DNA of 64,000 nucleotides from Mucilaginibacter sabulilitoris (lineage in GTDB: Bacteria; Bacteroidota; Bacteroidia; Sphingobacteriales; Sphingobacteriaceae), in contig NZ_CP139558.1 of NCBI RefSeq assembly GCF_034262375.1, forward strand, positions 186,001-250,000. Direction: 5' to 3'. The translations under genes were made by a program, and so were the position numbers. This document shows, piece after piece, positions 32,533-41,900 of this stretch; position 1 is the first letter of the stretch; the number at the start of each line of letters is the position of its first letter. The notes below the pieces were generated by a model. It did no database searches. It was given only the letters and a program-made list of their open reading frames with translations, and was not told where the DNA came from.

Positions 32533-34413
32533 TTACCAACCGATGCCATAATCTTCACCATGATTACTGGAGCCACCCCAAAGGCTGCCATGTTTCCAGT
32601 CAAAATACACCGCATTGATGGGGCCGCTGGTACGGTCGGCAAAACTTAGCGTATAGCCCATTTTTTTAAGGTCGTTGCGCACACTTTCAGGCGTGTTGTT
32701 ATTCAATAATATCTGTCCGGGCTTAGGCTCCCTGTCCGAAGTTTTAGTCCCGCCGAGTGAAAGCCATAGTTGATTGGTATTAAAATTAGCAGCCTCGGTT
32801 GCCTTTTGCACAGTCATGCCAAATTCGGCAACGTTCAGAAAGAATTGTAAAAGGTTTTGATCCTGCGTATCGCCGCCCTGTACAGCGGCGGATAAAAATG
32901 GTTTACCATCTTTTAAAAACAATGAAGGCGACAACGTTACCCGCGGTCTTTTACCTGGCGCTACCACATTGAACGGATTTAGCGCGGAGTCGAGCACGAA
33001 GCTTTGCATGCGCTGGCTCATACCTATACCGGTGTTTCCGGCAATACAAGCCGGCAACCAGCCACCGCTTGGGGTAACGGAAACCACCCAGCCTTCTTTA
33101 TCGGCCGCTTCAATAGAGGTAGTGCCCCTCCAAAGCCTGTCCTGGTATTCTTCTTTCGGCGAATTATTACCCAGATCATGCGTAGGCGCGAAGTTCCGTT
33201 TAGTGGTATCCATTTCAAAACCCCGTTGTTTCAATAGATTGATATAAGGGTTTTGCTTTCCCTCAAAAGGATATGGATCACCCGGACCAATATGCGCATC
33301 GTTATTATTGTACTGTATAAGCGCGGCCCGTTGTTTCCCGTATTCCTTACTCAACAAACCTTTCATAGGTTGGCCTTTGTTTGTATAAGGATCGCCGTAA
33401 TAAAAATCACGGTCGGCAAACGAAAGGTTCATGGCCTGATAAAGGGTATGGATATATTTTGAACTGTTATATCCCATACTTTTCAGATCAAAATTCTCCA
33501 GGATGTTCAGCGCCTGCAACATCGCCGGGCCTTGTGTCCATTGTTGTAATTTATAAACATCAATTCCTTTATAATTTATCATCAACGGTTCTTCCTCCGC
33601 AGGTTTCCACTTGGCCAGGTCCTGCATGGTGATCAGTCCCCCTTGCTCCTGGCTGCCGCGTACAAACTCTTTGGCTATATCGCCTTTATAAAAACGATCA
33701 TAAGCTGCCATCAGCGCGGCTTCTCGGCTTTTTCCTTTTTTTAGCGCAGCTGTTTCTGCATCAACCATTTTGGTAAGGGTTGTCAGCAGATCTTTTTGTA
33801 CAAAAATTTCACCGGGTTCGGGTGCCTCCCGTTTTTCGCCGGGGTGGGTAAGAAATACTTTTTTACTGTAAGGCCATTGTTTAAGCATTTCCTTATCGCG
33901 TTCCATAGTATTGGCCGCCTGCGCTTCAATAGCATAGCCCGCTGCCATGTGCATGGCTGGTGCCAGCACCTGTTTAAGGCTCAGCTTGCCATAATGAATA
34001 AGCATGTATATCAAGCCGCCGGGTGTACCGGGTGTAGTTGCTGCCAACGGCCCATATTCCGGAGGGAAATTATATCCCTTGCCTTTAAAATAGGCAACGG
34101 TAGCGCCGGTAGGTGCAAAGCCCATGGCGTTAATGGCAATTACTTTATGCGTTTTAGGATCGTAAATGAGCGCCTGTGTTTCCCCACCCCAACTTAAGGT
34201 ATCCCACATGGTACAGGTGGCGGCAAGCATGGCGCAGGCCGCGTCAACCGCATTGCCGCCTTGCTGAAAAATCATGGCGCCCGCTGTGGCAGCCATTGGT
34301 TTACCGGTAACAGCCATCCAGCTGCTTCCGTACAACATGGGCTTTTGCGTTTGCTGAGCAGATAGGGGAAGTGCAAAAATAACGATGAGGAGTAATACCG
34401 ACAGATGCTTCAT
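32533..34413 (-). CDS. Gamma-glutamyltransferase family protein, exported
   Basis: A 626-residue Ntn-hydrolase precursor with a signal peptide (MKHLSVLLLIVIFALPLSA). The small-subunit boundary is WRGTTSIEAADKEGWVVSVTPS: autocleavage before the Thr at 431-432 would create the catalytic N-terminus. Upstream are GGNAVDAACAMLAATCTMWDTLSWGG and PGTPGGLIYML, typical of the large subunit. Family members hydrolyse or transfer gamma-glutamyl groups from glutathione and related compounds in the periplasm. Divergence from E. coli Ggt means the substrate could be a different amide. Confidence 0.88.
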   Translation of the reverse strand: MKHLSVLLLIVIFALPLSAQQTQKPMLYGSSWMAVTGKPMAATAGAMIFQQGGNAVDAACAMLAATCTMWDTLSWGGETQALIYDPKTHKVIAINAMGFAPTGATVAYFKGKGYNFPPEYGPLAATTPGTPGGLIYMLIHYGKLSLKQVLAPAMHMAAGYAIEAQAANTMERDKEMLKQWPYSKKVFLTHPGEKREAPEPGEIFVQKDLLTTLTKMVDAETAALKKGKSREAALMAAYDRFYKGDIAKEFVRGSQEQGGLITMQDLAKWKPAEEEPLMINYKGIDVYKLQQWTQGPAMLQALNILENFDLKSMGYNSSKYIHTLYQAMNLSFADRDFYYGDPYTNKGQPMKGLLSKEYGKQRAALIQYNNNDAHIGPGDPYPFEGKQNPYINLLKQRGFEMDTTKRNFAPTHDLGNNSPKEEYQDRLWRGTTSIEAADKEGWVVSVTPSGGWLPACIAGNTGIGMSQRMQSFVLDSALNPFNVVAPGKRPRVTLSPSLFLKDGKPFLSAAVQGGDTQDQNLLQFFLNVAEFGMTVQKATEAANFNTNQLWLSLGGTKTSDREPKPGQILLNNNTPESVRNDLKKMGYTLSFADRTSGPINAVYFDWKHGSLWGGSSNHGEDYGIGW

Positions 34414-34484
34414 AAAACTAATATATGAAAAATGAAAGTATCAATATCGGTATTGCGAATACGCCAGAAGTAACAAATTCGTTG

Positions 34485-35249
34485 CTAATCAGCTATAATC
34501 AGCTCTATTTCGTGCGTTCTGAATACTTCTTTATGATTTTCTTCCACACCGTTATCGGTAATAATATAATTAATGAGCGACAAGGCCCCTAAACTGGCAA
34601 ACGCGCTTTTACCAAACTTGGTAGAGTCGGCTACCAGGTAGGTGGTTTCGGCCGCATCTATCATTGCTTTTTTAACCACCAGATCACTGATGCTGGGATA
34701 GGTTAAACCGGCCTTTAACGAAAGGCCCGCCGTTGCCAGAAATAACTTTTGCACGTTGATGCCCTTAAAAAAATCGGCTGCTTTTTGACCCGTTAACGAC
34801 AGGGTTGGCGGCTTAAATTCGCCGCCAGTCATGATCACTTCAATATCGGGTTCAGCGCCCAGCATCAACGCAATATTTAAAGCGTTGGTAATAACGGTTA
34901 CATGACGGTTACCTTTTAGTTTTTTAGCTATCTCGGTAGTGGTAGAGCCCGAATCAAGAATAATGGTATCCCCGTTTTCAATAAACTCCAGGCATTTGGC
35001 GGCAATAAGCTCTTTCTTATCTAAATTATCATGATTGGCAACCGAAAAGGAACTTACCTGATCTTTGATATTCTTTAAAAAAGCGCCACCATGTTCACGT
35101 ATCAGCAAGCCATCCTTTTCCAGCTTCTCTAAATCCTGCCTTACTGTAACTTCGGTTACCTTAAAAATTTTAGCCAGGTCGGTTACCTTGGCAGAGCCAT
35201 CCTCCTTTAAAAGATCCAGAATTTTATCTCTTCGTTGATTTGCAAGCAT
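34485..35249 (-). CDS. DeoR/GlpR family regulator, likely controls the sugar operon
   Basis: A 254-residue DeoR-family protein. The helix-turn-helix is KVTDLAKIFKVTEVTVRQDLEKLEKDGLL (about residues 20-48). The effector domain has ILDSGSTTTEIAKKL, ITNALNIALML and MTGGEFKPPTLSLTG, as in GlpR and AgaR. It is divergent from the isomerase-transketolase-ABC-kinase operon across 316 bp with two TTTTTGTTTTC repeats, so it is the likely repressor, probably released by a phosphorylated intermediate. A good Bacteroidetes promoter precedes it. Confidence 0.9.
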   Translation of the reverse strand: MLANQRRDKILDLLKEDGSAKVTDLAKIFKVTEVTVRQDLEKLEKDGLLIREHGGAFLKNIKDQVSSFSVANHDNLDKKELIAAKCLEFIENGDTIILDSGSTTTEIAKKLKGNRHVTVITNALNIALMLGAEPDIEVIMTGGEFKPPTLSLTGQKAADFFKGINVQKLFLATAGLSLKAGLTYPSISDLVVKKAMIDAAETTYLVADSTKFGKSAFASLGALSLINYIITDNGVEENHKEVFRTHEIELIIAD

Positions 35250-35267
35250 TTTTATTTTTTAAACTAT

Positions 35268-35300
35268 CAAAGATATATAATTGCGCCAATGAAAAGCAAA
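35268..35300 (-). promoter_or_regulatory. Bacteroidetes promoter of the sugar-operon deoR-type gene
   Basis: On the minus strand TTTG (35300 to 35297), 21 bp, TATCTTTG (35275 to 35268). It is an exact consensus match about 18 bp before the start codon at 35249. Confidence 0.7.
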
Positions 35301-35455
35301 ACAAATAAATCGAAGCCAAGCATAAATATATTATGAGTTATTGGCATGATAAAAGAAAATTACGCTAACACACATAAAAGGGCGTATAACATGCGGGCGA
35401 AGGAACAAAAACGAAAACATTATATATTAATATGATAATAAAGTATAGGATTTAA
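35301..35455. other. Central part of the deoR/sugar-operon divergent region
   Basis: AT-rich, non-coding sequence between the two promoters. It includes ACAAAAACGAAAACA (about 35405-35419), which reads as TGTTTTCGTTTTTGT on the other strand. It is therefore an inverted relative of the TTTTTGTTTTC repeats downstream and may be a third regulator site. Confidence 0.4.
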
Positions 35456-35498
35456 TTTTTGTTTTCTTTGCTTTTTCTTTTTTTGTTTTCTATTTTGG
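35456..35498 (+). promoter_or_regulatory. Sugar operon promoter overlapping candidate DeoR sites
   Basis: TTTTTGTTTTCT occurs at 35456-35467 and 35480-35491, offset by 24 bp. TTTG (35467-35470), 20 bp, TATTTTGG (35491-35498) is a 7-of-8 match to the promoter consensus and runs through the repeats. T-rich tandem TTTC repeats are typical of DeoR-family operators. Binding here would block the promoter. Confidence 0.5.
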
Positions 35499-35516
35499 CA
35501 TTTCCAAATAAAAGTA

Positions 35517-35542
35517 TTCCACATTAGCCGTACTGTGTGGAA
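35517..35542 (+). promoter_or_regulatory. Leader dyad of the sugar operon
   Basis: TTCCACA (35517-35523) and TGTGGAA (35536-35542) form a 7-bp inverted repeat with a 12-base spacer, between the predicted promoter and ATG 35566. It may be an operator or an RNA hairpin. Confidence 0.4.
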
Positions 35543-35565
35543 CCTAAATTCAAATAATATATAAA

Positions 35566-36975
35566 ATGAATAATAAAGCAACACTGGGCGTAATTATTGG
35601 CAATCGTGATTTTTTCCCTGATCGTTTGGTTTCAGAGGCACGTACCGATATTATCGCACTGTTTAACAAGCTTAACATTAACCCCATCATGCTTACTGAG
35701 CAGGAATCAAAACTTGGCGGGGTTGAAACCTTCAGGGACGCGCAGCGTTGTGCCGACCTGTTTAAAAAACACCAGGAAGAAATCAGCGGAATTATCGTAT
35801 TCCTGCCCAACTTTGGTGATGAACGAGGGGTAGCCGAAACCATCAAACTATCCGGGTTAAATGTACCTGTGCTGGTACAGGCTTATCCCGACGAACTGAA
35901 CAAACTTGATGTAGCCCGCCGCCGCGATTCCTGGTGCGGCAAAATATCGGTTTGTAATAACTTTTATCAGTATGGCATTAAATATACGCTTACCGATAGC
36001 CATGTAATCCATCCGTCAAACCCTCTGTTTACCGAAGATCTATTAAATTTTGTGGCGGTTTGCCGTGTGGTAAAAGGCTTGCGCAAAGTTCGCATTGGCG
36101 CTGTTGGCGCTCGTCCGGGCGGTTTCAACACTGTTCGTTACAGCGAAAAAATATTGCAGCGCAATGGTATATCGGTAACTACTGTTGACCTTTCAGAGAT
36201 ACTAGGCAATGCCAATAAACTAACTAAAGATCATGCCGAGGTTAAGGCGCATCTGGATAAGGTACTGGCTTATGCACCGGCAGGTAAAACACCCGATGAA
36301 GCCTTGATACAAATTGCCAAGCTTGATGTGGTGCTCAATCATTTTATGGAAGACAATTCACTTGATGCCACCGCCATACAATGCTGGACATCGCTACAGC
36401 AAAACTACGGCTGCAACGTGTGCACCAGCATGAGCATTATGAGCGAGAACATGTTGCCAAGCGCCTGCGAGGTTGATGTTACCGGAACGCTCACCATGTA
36501 CGCCATGCAACTGGCCTCGGGCTCGCCAAGCGCACTGGTTGATTGGAACAATAACTACGCTGATGATGAAAACAAATGCGTACTATTCCATTGCGGCAAC
36601 TGGGCCAAATCATTTTTACCCGATATCGAGATCAGTAACGCGCCTATCCTCGGTACTACTGTTGGGGTTGAAAATACTTACGGCGCATTGTCGGGTCGCA
36701 CTCCTGCATCACCTTTAACCTATGGTCGCATCAGTACTGATGACCCTAAGGGTGTTATCAAAGCCTATTTCGGTGAAGGCAATTTAACCGATGACGCGCT
36801 GAATACTTTCGGTAACCGCGCTGTTGCCCAGATCCCAGATTTGCAGGGATTGATGCAATACGTTTGCCGTAACGGTTTTGAGCACCATGTGGTTATGAAC
36901 GCTTCAAAAACAGCAGGGATATTAAAAGAAGCATTGGGGAATTATATGGGTTGGGAAATTTATCAGCATGCGTAA
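35566..36975 (+). CDS. L-fucose-isomerase-like sugar isomerase
   Basis: A 469-residue cytosolic protein of the FucI/AraA isomerase fold. The metal-site region CEVDVTGTLTMYAMQLASG contains Glu302 and Asp304, and FEHHVVMN near the C-terminus supplies His ligands. It lacks the full FucI length (about 590). It is the first gene of a nine-gene operon and overlaps the next by 8 bp. Given a split transketolase and an FGGY kinase downstream, the likely reaction is aldose to ketose isomerisation. D-apiose to D-apulose fits best, but this is inferred from context. Confidence 0.82.
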   Translation: MNNKATLGVIIGNRDFFPDRLVSEARTDIIALFNKLNINPIMLTEQESKLGGVETFRDAQRCADLFKKHQEEISGIIVFLPNFGDERGVAETIKLSGLNVPVLVQAYPDELNKLDVARRRDSWCGKISVCNNFYQYGIKYTLTDSHVIHPSNPLFTEDLLNFVAVCRVVKGLRKVRIGAVGARPGGFNTVRYSEKILQRNGISVTTVDLSEILGNANKLTKDHAEVKAHLDKVLAYAPAGKTPDEALIQIAKLDVVLNHFMEDNSLDATAIQCWTSLQQNYGCNVCTSMSIMSENMLPSACEVDVTGTLTMYAMQLASGSPSALVDWNNNYADDENKCVLFHCGNWAKSFLPDIEISNAPILGTTVGVENTYGALSGRTPASPLTYGRISTDDPKGVIKAYFGEGNLTDDALNTFGNRAVAQIPDLQGLMQYVCRNGFEHHVVMNASKTAGILKEALGNYMGWEIYQHA

Positions 36976-37807
36976 TATGATAGCGGAAAATGAATTGATA
37001 GCCAAGTCGGTTAATTACCGTAAAAAGATCCTCAAATATATTGTGGGCGCTAAAGCCGGGCATACCGGGGGAAGTCTTTCTTGTGTTGATATATTGAACG
37101 TTTTATACAACAGCGTTCTGAATGTATCGCCCGATAACTTTACATCACCAGACAGGGACCGATATATCCAAAGCAAAGGCCACTGCGTGGAAGCACTATA
37201 TGTGGTACTGGCCGATAAAGGCTTTTTTCCGGAGGATGACCTGAACACTTTATGCCAGTATAAATCGCATTACATTGGTCACCCTACACGTAAGGTGCAC
37301 GGGGTAGAGCAAAACACCGGCGCATTAGGCCATGGACTACCTATTAGTGTAGGCACCGCCCTCGCTGCTAAAATGGATAACAAAGCTTACCGGGTTTTTA
37401 CACTTTTGGGCGATGGCGAATTGCCTGAGGGCTCCAACTGGGAAGCAGCACTTACCGCGGCCCATTACAAGCTCGATAACCTTTGCGCTATTATTGATAA
37501 CAACAAACTGCAGATCACCGGCTCTAACGCCGAGGTTTGCAATACCGCCCCCATTGACACCAAGTTTGAGAGCTTTGACTGGGCAGTAAAACACGTCGAC
37601 GGGCACGATATAAAAGCCCTTAATGAAGCCTTTGCCGCTTTACCTTTTGAAAAAGGGAAACCAAGTCTCATTATAGCACACACCATAAAAGGCAAGGGTA
37701 TAAGTTTTATGGAGAACAGTGTAAAATGGCACCACGGTGTACCCGACAAAGAACAATACGAAACAGCCATAGCAGAACTGGACGAGGTTATGACCGGCGC
37801 TAATTAA
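36968..37807 (+). CDS. Transketolase N-terminal subunit (TPP-binding half), AptA-like
   Basis: A 279-residue protein equal to the pyrophosphate domain of transketolase. GHTGGSLSCVDIL, GHCVEALY, GALGHGLPISVGTALA and the TPP motif LLGDGELPEGSNWEAAL with DNNKLQITG are all present. The PYR and C-terminal domains are encoded by the next gene, 7 bp away. Split transketolases serve specialised pathways; AptA/AptB act on D-apulose 4-phosphate. The housekeeping enzyme is normally a single chain, so this pair is probably dedicated to the operon's sugar. Confidence 0.9.
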   Translation: MRNMIAENELIAKSVNYRKKILKYIVGAKAGHTGGSLSCVDILNVLYNSVLNVSPDNFTSPDRDRYIQSKGHCVEALYVVLADKGFFPEDDLNTLCQYKSHYIGHPTRKVHGVEQNTGALGHGLPISVGTALAAKMDNKAYRVFTLLGDGELPEGSNWEAALTAAHYKLDNLCAIIDNNKLQITGSNAEVCNTAPIDTKFESFDWAVKHVDGHDIKALNEAFAALPFEKGKPSLIIAHTIKGKGISFMENSVKWHHGVPDKEQYETAIAELDEVMTGAN

Positions 37808-37814
37808 ACAGATC

Positions 37815-38786
37815 ATGGGAGCAGTTATTGAAAATACAACTATAAACGGTAAACCTAACCAGGACATATTCTCGGCTACTTTGCAGGAACTGGCCACTAT
37901 TGATAAAAGCATCGTGGCTGTTACCAGCGATTCAAGGGGCTCGGGCAAGCTGGTTAAATTCGGTGCCGACCTGCCAGAGCAAATTGTGGAGATAGGCATT
38001 GCCGAACAAAACCTGGTTGGTGTAGCCGCCGGACTGGCTTCGGCCGGTAAAAAGGCTTTTGCCGTATCACCTGCCTGCTTTTTAACCGCACGGGCATTGG
38101 AACAAATTAAAAATGACGTAGCATATTCTAATAATCCGGTGAGGCTCATCGGCATAAGCGCCGGTGTAAGTTATGGGGCGCTGGGTTCAACTCATCATAG
38201 CCTGCATGATTTTGCCGTGTTGCGTGCTATTAATAACCTGATCATAGCAGCCCCGGCTGATAATTTTGAAACCCGCGAGGCGGTGAAGCAGGCCGTAAAA
38301 ACCAACCAGCCATTGTATTTACGTTTTGGCAAAAAAGCCATGCCCGCTTTGACCGATGATGAAAACATAAGCTTTGAATTTGGCAAAGGACGCGTGATTA
38401 AGGAAGGGGACGACCTTACGATCATAGCCACCGGCGAAACCGTTTACCCCGCTTTACAGGCTGCCGAAAAACTGGAACAGGAGCAAGGCATTAAAGCCGC
38501 CGTGGTAAGCATGCACACCATTAAACCGTTCGATGCAGAACTGGTGTTACGCCTTGCGGAAAAAACCGGAGCCATTATCACTGTTGAAGAACACAGTATT
38601 TACGGAGGCCTGGGCGAAGCCTGTGCTTCGTTACTGCTGGCCAACGGCTATCATAAACCATTTAAAATAATGGGCATACCCGACGAATACACAGTCACGG
38701 GTTCGCAAACAGAAATATTTAATCACTACGGCCTGTCGGCAGATGGGATTGCGCTGGCCGTAACAAAATTGCTTGTTAAACAATGA
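37815..38786 (+). CDS. Transketolase C-terminal subunit, AptB-like
   Basis: A 323-residue protein containing the PYR and transketolase C-terminal domains. VEIGIAEQNLVGVAAGLASAGK carries the Glu that activates TPP, THHSLHDFAVLRAI is the substrate loop, and ITVEEHSIYGGLGEA marks the C-terminal domain. It must pair with the product of 36968-37807 to form an active enzyme transferring a two-carbon unit to an aldose phosphate. The gene order isomerase, subunit A, subunit B, transporter, kinase supports a pentose-like catabolic route. Confidence 0.9.
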   Translation: MGAVIENTTINGKPNQDIFSATLQELATIDKSIVAVTSDSRGSGKLVKFGADLPEQIVEIGIAEQNLVGVAAGLASAGKKAFAVSPACFLTARALEQIKNDVAYSNNPVRLIGISAGVSYGALGSTHHSLHDFAVLRAINNLIIAAPADNFETREAVKQAVKTNQPLYLRFGKKAMPALTDDENISFEFGKGRVIKEGDDLTIIATGETVYPALQAAEKLEQEQGIKAAVVSMHTIKPFDAELVLRLAEKTGAIITVEEHSIYGGLGEACASLLLANGYHKPFKIMGIPDEYTVTGSQTEIFNHYGLSADGIALAVTKLLVKQ

Positions 38787-38816
38787 AATAACCAATCGCC
38801 ATAATAAACCTAAATT

Positions 38817-39755
38817 ATGAGATATTTTAAAGTATTGCTGTTGCTGGTTTTGGTTTTTGCGGGTTGTAAAAACCGGTCCGACTCGGCAAAGCAAAAAAAG
38901 ATGGCCATTATTGTGTCTACACTCAATAATCCGTGGTTTGTTTTTTTGGCGCAAACAGCTGCCGCGCAAGCCAAAACGCTGGGCTATGAATCTAAAATAT
39001 TCGATTCACAGAATAATACCGCGCTGGAGACCGACCATTTTGAAAATGCCATCGCTTCGGGCTATAGCGCTATTCTGTTTAATCCTACCGATGCCAACGG
39101 CTCTGTAGTAAATGTTTTAAAAGCCAAAAAAGCCGGTGTACCCGTATTTTGTATGGATAGGGAAGTGAACACCGCCGATGGGGCTACTTCTCAGATCTTA
39201 TCCGACAGCTATTCGGGCAGTGTATCTATCGGTAAATATTTTGTGCAGAGCATGCATAAAAAAGGCAAATATGTGGAGCTGCTGGGCTTAGTGGCCGATA
39301 ACAATACATGGAGCCGGTCCAAAGGTTTTCACAGTCTGGTTGATTATTACCCCGGTTTAAAAATGGTGGCCCAGCAAAGCGCCGATTTTGACCGGAACAA
39401 AGCCATGGAGGTTATGGAATCTATACTGCAGGCACACCCTGATATCGACGCTGTTTTTTGTGGCAATGATGCTATGGCCATGGGCGCTTACCAGGCCCTG
39501 GTTGCCGCCGGCAAGGCAAACCGTGTTAAAGTGTTTGGTTTTGACGGCGCCGAGGATGTAGTGCAGGCCATTAAGGAAAATAAAATAGCGGCCACGGGCA
39601 TGCAGTTCCCCAAGGTAATGGCGCAAACCGCAGCCAATTATGCCGATGAATATTTTAAAGGCAAGCGCGACTTCCCCAAAAAAATACCTGTTGCTGTTGA
39701 GTTGGTTACCAACGATAATATAAACGACTACATCGCTTACGGTAAAAAAGATTAA
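38817..39755 (+). CDS. Ribose-type sugar ABC transporter substrate-binding lipoprotein
   Basis: A 312-residue periplasmic binding protein of the ribose/galactose type (Peripla_BP_4). It begins with a lipoprotein signal (lipobox FAGC, Cys17). Core motifs are [58 protein letters not shown] and [14 protein letters not shown]. It is anchored in the inner membrane and delivers a monosaccharide to the ATPase and permease encoded downstream. Monosaccharide ABC importers are uncommon in Bacteroidetes. Confidence 0.92.
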   Translation: MRYFKVLLLLVLVFAGCKNRSDSAKQKKMAIIVSTLNNPWFVFLAQTAAAQAKTLGYESKIFDSQNNTALETDHFENAIASGYSAILFNPTDANGSVVNVLKAKKAGVPVFCMDREVNTADGATSQILSDSYSGSVSIGKYFVQSMHKKGKYVELLGLVADNNTWSRSKGFHSLVDYYPGLKMVAQQSADFDRNKAMEVMESILQAHPDIDAVFCGNDAMAMGAYQALVAAGKANRVKVFGFDGAEDVVQAIKENKIAATGMQFPKVMAQTAANYADEYFKGKRDFPKKIPVAVELVTNDNINDYIAYGKKD

Positions 39756-39758
39756 ACC

Positions 39759-40382
39759 ATGGCAAAAAAAACACTTAAATACCTTGTGGCTGTTATCGTG
39801 GTTGTTTTCCTGGCCTGGAATTCAGTTTATTTTAAAAAACTGAGCGATGTAAAAGCGTCTGTTGTAAAGCAATTTAACGCGGCTGTTTACGCCCGCAACT
39901 ATGTTGACAAACAACTATTACCATCGGCGGGTAAGGCTACTGATATTGACCAGTTGCTGACCTTGTTAAAAGACAAACCCGACAGCACTTTTAAATCATA
40001 CTCACACACCATGGATATCGGTAACATCCGGTTTTTCATGACTTCAGGAAAGGGTATGGTTACTTCTATTGATGACAATGACGTTTATCTGCTTACTCCA
40101 AATAAGCAAACTGTTAAAATTGCCACCGAATACATTTTCGGAAATGCGCTGCGCGACGCACCGGGCATCATCAGCATCAATGATTTTACCAACACTATGG
40201 ACCTTAACAATGTATCGGCCGAGGTAAATAAAATTGTGCGCAGTGAGGTGGTTCCTGCCTTTAAAAGTAAAGTTAAAAAAGGCGATACTGTAACCTTCGC
40301 AGGGGCTTTTGAGCTTAACCAAGCGCACATCAACCTTAATAATATTGAAATTATTCCGGTATCATTAAAAACAATCAATTAG
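39759..40382 (+). CDS. DUF2291 family membrane-anchored protein
   Basis: A 207-residue protein with one N-terminal membrane segment (about residues 6-24, YLVAVIVVVFLAWNSVYF) and a periplasmic domain. Its length, the signal-anchor and the end region (GDTVTFAGAFELNQAHINLNNIEIIPVSL) match DUF2291, a family found beside ribose-type sugar ABC transporters. Its exact role is unknown; an accessory to the transporter is likely. The gene lies 3 bp after the binding-protein gene and overlaps the ATPase gene by one base (TAGTG). Confidence 0.82.
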   Translation: MAKKTLKYLVAVIVVVFLAWNSVYFKKLSDVKASVVKQFNAAVYARNYVDKQLLPSAGKATDIDQLLTLLKDKPDSTFKSYSHTMDIGNIRFFMTSGKGMVTSIDDNDVYLLTPNKQTVKIATEYIFGNALRDAPGIISINDFTNTMDLNNVSAEVNKIVRSEVVPAFKSKVKKGDTVTFAGAFELNQAHINLNNIEIIPVSLKTIN

Positions 40383-41887
40383 TGTTAGCAGCAGAAAATA
40401 TATGCAAAAGATTTTCGGGTGTAACCGCGCTCGACAATGTTAACCTCCGGCTCGAAGCCGGAAAAGTGACTGCTATCATTGGCGAGAATGGTGCGGGTAA
40501 ATCAACGCTCATGAAAATACTTTCGGGCGTGTATGACGATTATGAGGGTAACATTATTTTTAAAGGGAATGCCGTACGTTTTAAAAATACGCGCGAAGCA
40601 CAACATACAGGTATCGCTATTATTCACCAGGAACTAAACCTGGTACCTCATCTTACCATAACGGAGAATTTATTTTTAGGACGGGAGCTAACCAACAGCT
40701 GGGGCATGCTTGATAAAAAAGCCATGCGCCTGCGGACGGAAGAATTGCTACAGAAACTTAAATTACAGGTAAGTGCCGATAGCTTAATTACCGATTTAAA
40801 AGTGGGCCAGCAGCAGGTGGTTGAAATTGCTAAAGCTTTGCTTTACGATGCCGAAGTAATTATCATGGACGAGCCTACCTCAGCCATCAGCGAAAGTGAG
40901 GTGGAGGTACTGTTTGAAAATATTGCCAATTTAAAAAGCCAGGGTAAAGCCATTGCTTACATTTCGCACAAGCTGAACGAGCTCTTTAAAATAGCTGATC
41001 ACTACACCGTTTTGCGCGATGGTAAAACCATTGAAAGCGGTGAAATGAAAGGGATAACGCATGATGTACTGATCCATAAAATGGTTGGCCGCGAAATTGA
41101 GATTGTGCGCAACAGCAATGCCGCCATAGCAAAAAATGTATTGCTAAAGGTAGATGGACTATGCCTTAACAAGCCGGGTAACGACCAGAAACAACTGTTA
41201 AAAAACATTTGCTTTGAACTTTACAGCGGCGAGATATTGGGCATTTTCGGCTTAATGGGCGCGGGGCGCACCGAACTGATGGAAACATTGTTGGGCATGC
41301 ACCCAGGCCTTACGCAAGCGGCCATCACGCTCAATAACCGACCTGTAAAATTCAAATCGGCAGCCGAGGCCATCAAAGCCGGGATAGCGCTGGTACCTGA
41401 AGACCGCAAAAAAGATGGTTTGGTTTTAGGGCTTGATGTAAAAACCAACATTAGCCTGAGCTCGCTGGATAAAATGCAGGGCTCAGGGCTTATCAACAAT
41501 AAAACAGAATTGGAACTGGCACATAAATACATCAAAGCATTAAAGATCAAAACGCCGTCTGAAAAACAAATGGTTAAAAACCTGAGCGGGGGCAACCAGC
41601 AAAAAATTGTGATTGCCAAATGCCTTTCAACCCAGCCTAAGGTACTGATGCTCGATGAACCAACCCGGGGTATTGACATTAATGCCAAAAATGAAATTTA
41701 TAAACTAATGGCCGAGCTGGCCGCGTCGGGTCTGGGCATCATCATGGTTTCATCGGAGCTGCCGGAAATCATGGCTGTATCCGATCGTATACTGGTCATG
41801 GCCGAAGGTGCCATAACCGCGGAGTTTGAAGCCAATAAAGCTACTGAGAATAATATACTTAAAGCAGCGATAGCTGATATCAATTAA
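40382..41887 (+). CDS. Sugar ABC transporter ATPase (RbsA/XylG type)
   Basis: A 501-residue tandem ATPase with two ABC modules. The first has Walker A GENGAGKST and Walker B EVIIMDEPTSAISESEV. The second has GLMGAGRTE, the signature LSGGNQQKIVIAKCL and Walker B VLMLDEPTRGIDINAKNE. The degenerate second Walker A is normal for the RbsA/MglA/XylG family. The start is GTG at 40382, overlapping the previous stop codon. It energises sugar import with the 38817 binding protein and the 41901 permease. Confidence 0.94.
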   Translation: MLAAENICKRFSGVTALDNVNLRLEAGKVTAIIGENGAGKSTLMKILSGVYDDYEGNIIFKGNAVRFKNTREAQHTGIAIIHQELNLVPHLTITENLFLGRELTNSWGMLDKKAMRLRTEELLQKLKLQVSADSLITDLKVGQQQVVEIAKALLYDAEVIIMDEPTSAISESEVEVLFENIANLKSQGKAIAYISHKLNELFKIADHYTVLRDGKTIESGEMKGITHDVLIHKMVGREIEIVRNSNAAIAKNVLLKVDGLCLNKPGNDQKQLLKNICFELYSGEILGIFGLMGAGRTELMETLLGMHPGLTQAAITLNNRPVKFKSAAEAIKAGIALVPEDRKKDGLVLGLDVKTNISLSSLDKMQGSGLINNKTELELAHKYIKALKIKTPSEKQMVKNLSGGNQQKIVIAKCLSTQPKVLMLDEPTRGIDINAKNEIYKLMAELAASGLGIIMVSSELPEIMAVSDRILVMAEGAITAEFEANKATENNILKAAIADIN

Positions 41888-41900
41888 AAAATTTGAGTAA

